Shown piece by piece: positions 63,083 through 64,000 of a stretch of 64,000 bases of DNA. Both the position numbers and the translations under genes were made by a program. Each line of letters starts with the position of its first letter. Position 1 is the first letter of the stretch. Under the pieces are notes generated by a model. That model saw only the letters and a list, made by a program, of their open reading frames with translations, ran no database searches and was not told the DNA's origin. Origin of the DNA: Bacillus sp. FJAT-18017 (GTDB lineage: Bacteria; Bacillota; Bacilli; Bacillales; Cytobacillaceae); contig NZ_CP012602.1 in assembly GCF_001278805.1 (NCBI RefSeq), positions 723,001 to 787,000 of the forward strand, in the 5' to 3' direction.

Positions 63083-63300
63083 CGATGAATGACAACTCGG
63101 GTGTACGAAGGCTCCAAGATGTCATTCATAAAGGCGATGAGTGACAACTCGGGTGTACGAAGGCTCCAAGATGTCATTCATAAAGGCGATAAGTGACAAC
63201 TCGGGTGTGCGAAGGCTCCAAGATGTCATTCATAAAAGCGATGAATGACAACTTGGGTGTGGTAAGGCATCTAGATGTCATTCATAAGGCGATCACTGAC
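63083..63300. repeat. 52-bp tandem hairpin array, family 2, second locus
   Basis: TGTCATTCAT starts at 63119, 63171, 63223 and 63275, 52 bp apart. The 30-nt hairpin part equals that at 44117-44452, but the 22-nt linker differs (CGGGTGTACGAAGGCTCC). The last unit is degenerate. Confidence 0.93.
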
Positions 63301-63449
63301 AGATGACTGAGGAATGTTTTAATAAGGCAAACTAATGGTTTGCAGAGGCAAATGATTTTGATAAATGCGCCAAATTTGTGGCGTAGGATTCTGGATAAGG
63401 GTGGGCGCTTGGAGCGTCGACCAATTTTTCACAAAAGGAGTGGTTGGAG

Positions 63450-64000
63450 ATGGCAGAGTTAGCGACGTTTGCGGGGGGCTGTTTCTGGTGTATGGTGCAG
63501 CCGTTTGATGAGCAGCCGGGGATTGAGAAGGTGGTGTCCGGGTATACGGGCGGCCACAAGGAGAATCCGACGTATGAGGAGGTTTGTTCGGATACGACGG
63601 GGCATTATGAGGCGGTGCAGATTACGTTTGATCCGGATGTGTTCCCGTATAAGAAGCTGCTTGAGCTGTATTGGCAGCAGATTGATCCGACGGACCCGGG
63701 CGGCCAGTTCAATGACCGCGGGCTGTCGTACAGGACGGCGATTTTTTATCATAGTGAGGAGCAGCGGCAGTTGGCAGAGCAGTCGAAGCAGGAGCTGGCG
63801 GCAAGCGGTAAGTTCTCAAAGCCGATTGTGACGGAGATTTTGCCGGCGAAGACGTTCTATCCGGCGGAGGAGAAGCACCAGGATTATTATAAGAAGAATT
63901 CGTTCCATTATAATATGTACAAGGAAGGCTCGGGGCGGGCGCCGTTTATCCGGGCGACCTGGAAAAAGAAGAAGAGCGATGAGGAGCTGCGCGAGACGCT
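63450..64000 (+). CDS. msrA: peptide-methionine (S)-S-oxide reductase, 3' end outside window
   Basis: The frame is open from ATG 63450 (AAAGGAG 9 nt upstream) to the right edge, 183 codons, so the C-terminus is missing or nearly complete. Active-site motif GGCFWCM (residues 9-15) and [43 protein letters not shown] segments are diagnostic of MsrA, which reduces the S-form of methionine sulfoxide in proteins. The gene is noticeably GC-rich against its surroundings. An msrB gene or fusion may follow outside the window. Confidence 0.95.
   Translation, partial: MAELATFAGGCFWCMVQPFDEQPGIEKVVSGYTGGHKENPTYEEVCSDTTGHYEAVQITFDPDVFPYKKLLELYWQQIDPTDPGGQFNDRGLSYRTAIFYHSEEQRQLAEQSKQELAASGKFSKPIVTEILPAKTFYPAEEKHQDYYKKNSFHYNMYKEGSGRAPFIRATWKKKKSDEELRET

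Noticed and set aside
1..64000. tRNA, rRNA, insertion sequence or prophage genes
   Set aside because: None could be recognised on either strand; no transposase, integrase or structural RNA core was seen apart from the S-box.

Overview
The window reads as a chromosome segment of an endospore-forming, low-GC Gram-positive bacterium of the family Bacillaceae. The grounds are an S-box (SAM-I) riboswitch, a complete seven-gene Mrp antiporter operon in Bacillus order, an Hmp flavohaemoglobin close to the B. subtilis protein, phosphosulfolactate synthase and phosphatase (spore sulfolactate genes), an RsbR-type stressosome protein, a KinA/KinE-like PAS kinase, strong AGGAGG-type ribosome binding sites and many TTG/GTG starts. 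Nothing visible names the species. There are no rRNA or tRNA genes, no IS element, no phage and no CRISPR array.

Layout. 1-5.1 kb: end of an allantoin/ureidoglycolate operon (allD, fdrA, a DUF1116 gene, carbamate kinase), probably the oxamate/carbamoyl-phosphate branch. 5.6-9.75 kb: minus-strand operon behind a consensus promoter and an S-box riboswitch, encoding a DsbA-like protein, an AhpD-like protein and an SsuABC-type transporter. 10-17.9 kb: DoxX, a DUF1232 protein, mrpABCDEFG and a DUF421 protein. 18-23.5 kb: ankyrin lipoprotein with guanine deaminase-like enzyme, hmp behind an FNR-like site, TauE/SafE permease, Fe-S-type Rrf2 regulator, HmoA-like protein behind a Fur box. 24-28.5 kb: comB-comA-VOC divergent from cysH-sat-cysC (sulfate activation and sulfolactate synthesis). 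28.5-44 kb: oxidoreductases, RsbR paralogue, TetM/EF-G-like GTPase, CPA2 antiporter, PAS kinase, RND pump, FAD dehydrogenase. 44-54.6 kb: two NERD proteins, an HTH-RNase H-like fusion, a desaturase-like gene that appears frameshifted, a diguanylate cyclase, zinc alcohol dehydrogenase, PhoP-controlled alkaline phosphatase, ECF sigma with a short anti-sigma. 55-60 kb: XRE-cupin regulator followed by an operon of two transporter genes, degradative HMG-CoA reductase and HMG-CoA lyase, best read as a mevalonate utilisation locus. 60.4-64 kb: DUF2812-PadR pair, TVP38-like membrane protein and the start of msrA.

The most unusual structure lies outside genes. Five intergenic arrays, in three sequence families that look unrelated, share one exact unit length of 52 bp, and each unit contains an inverted repeat. 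Two of the families occur at two separate loci. Other intergenic arrays have exact periods of 20, 21 and 35 bp, and one is looser, near 115 bp. The other leading observations are the mevalonate locus, with its unassigned TctA-type transporter, and the S-box-controlled sulfonate-type transporter that travels with two CxxC proteins and lacks an adjacent desulfonating monooxygenase.
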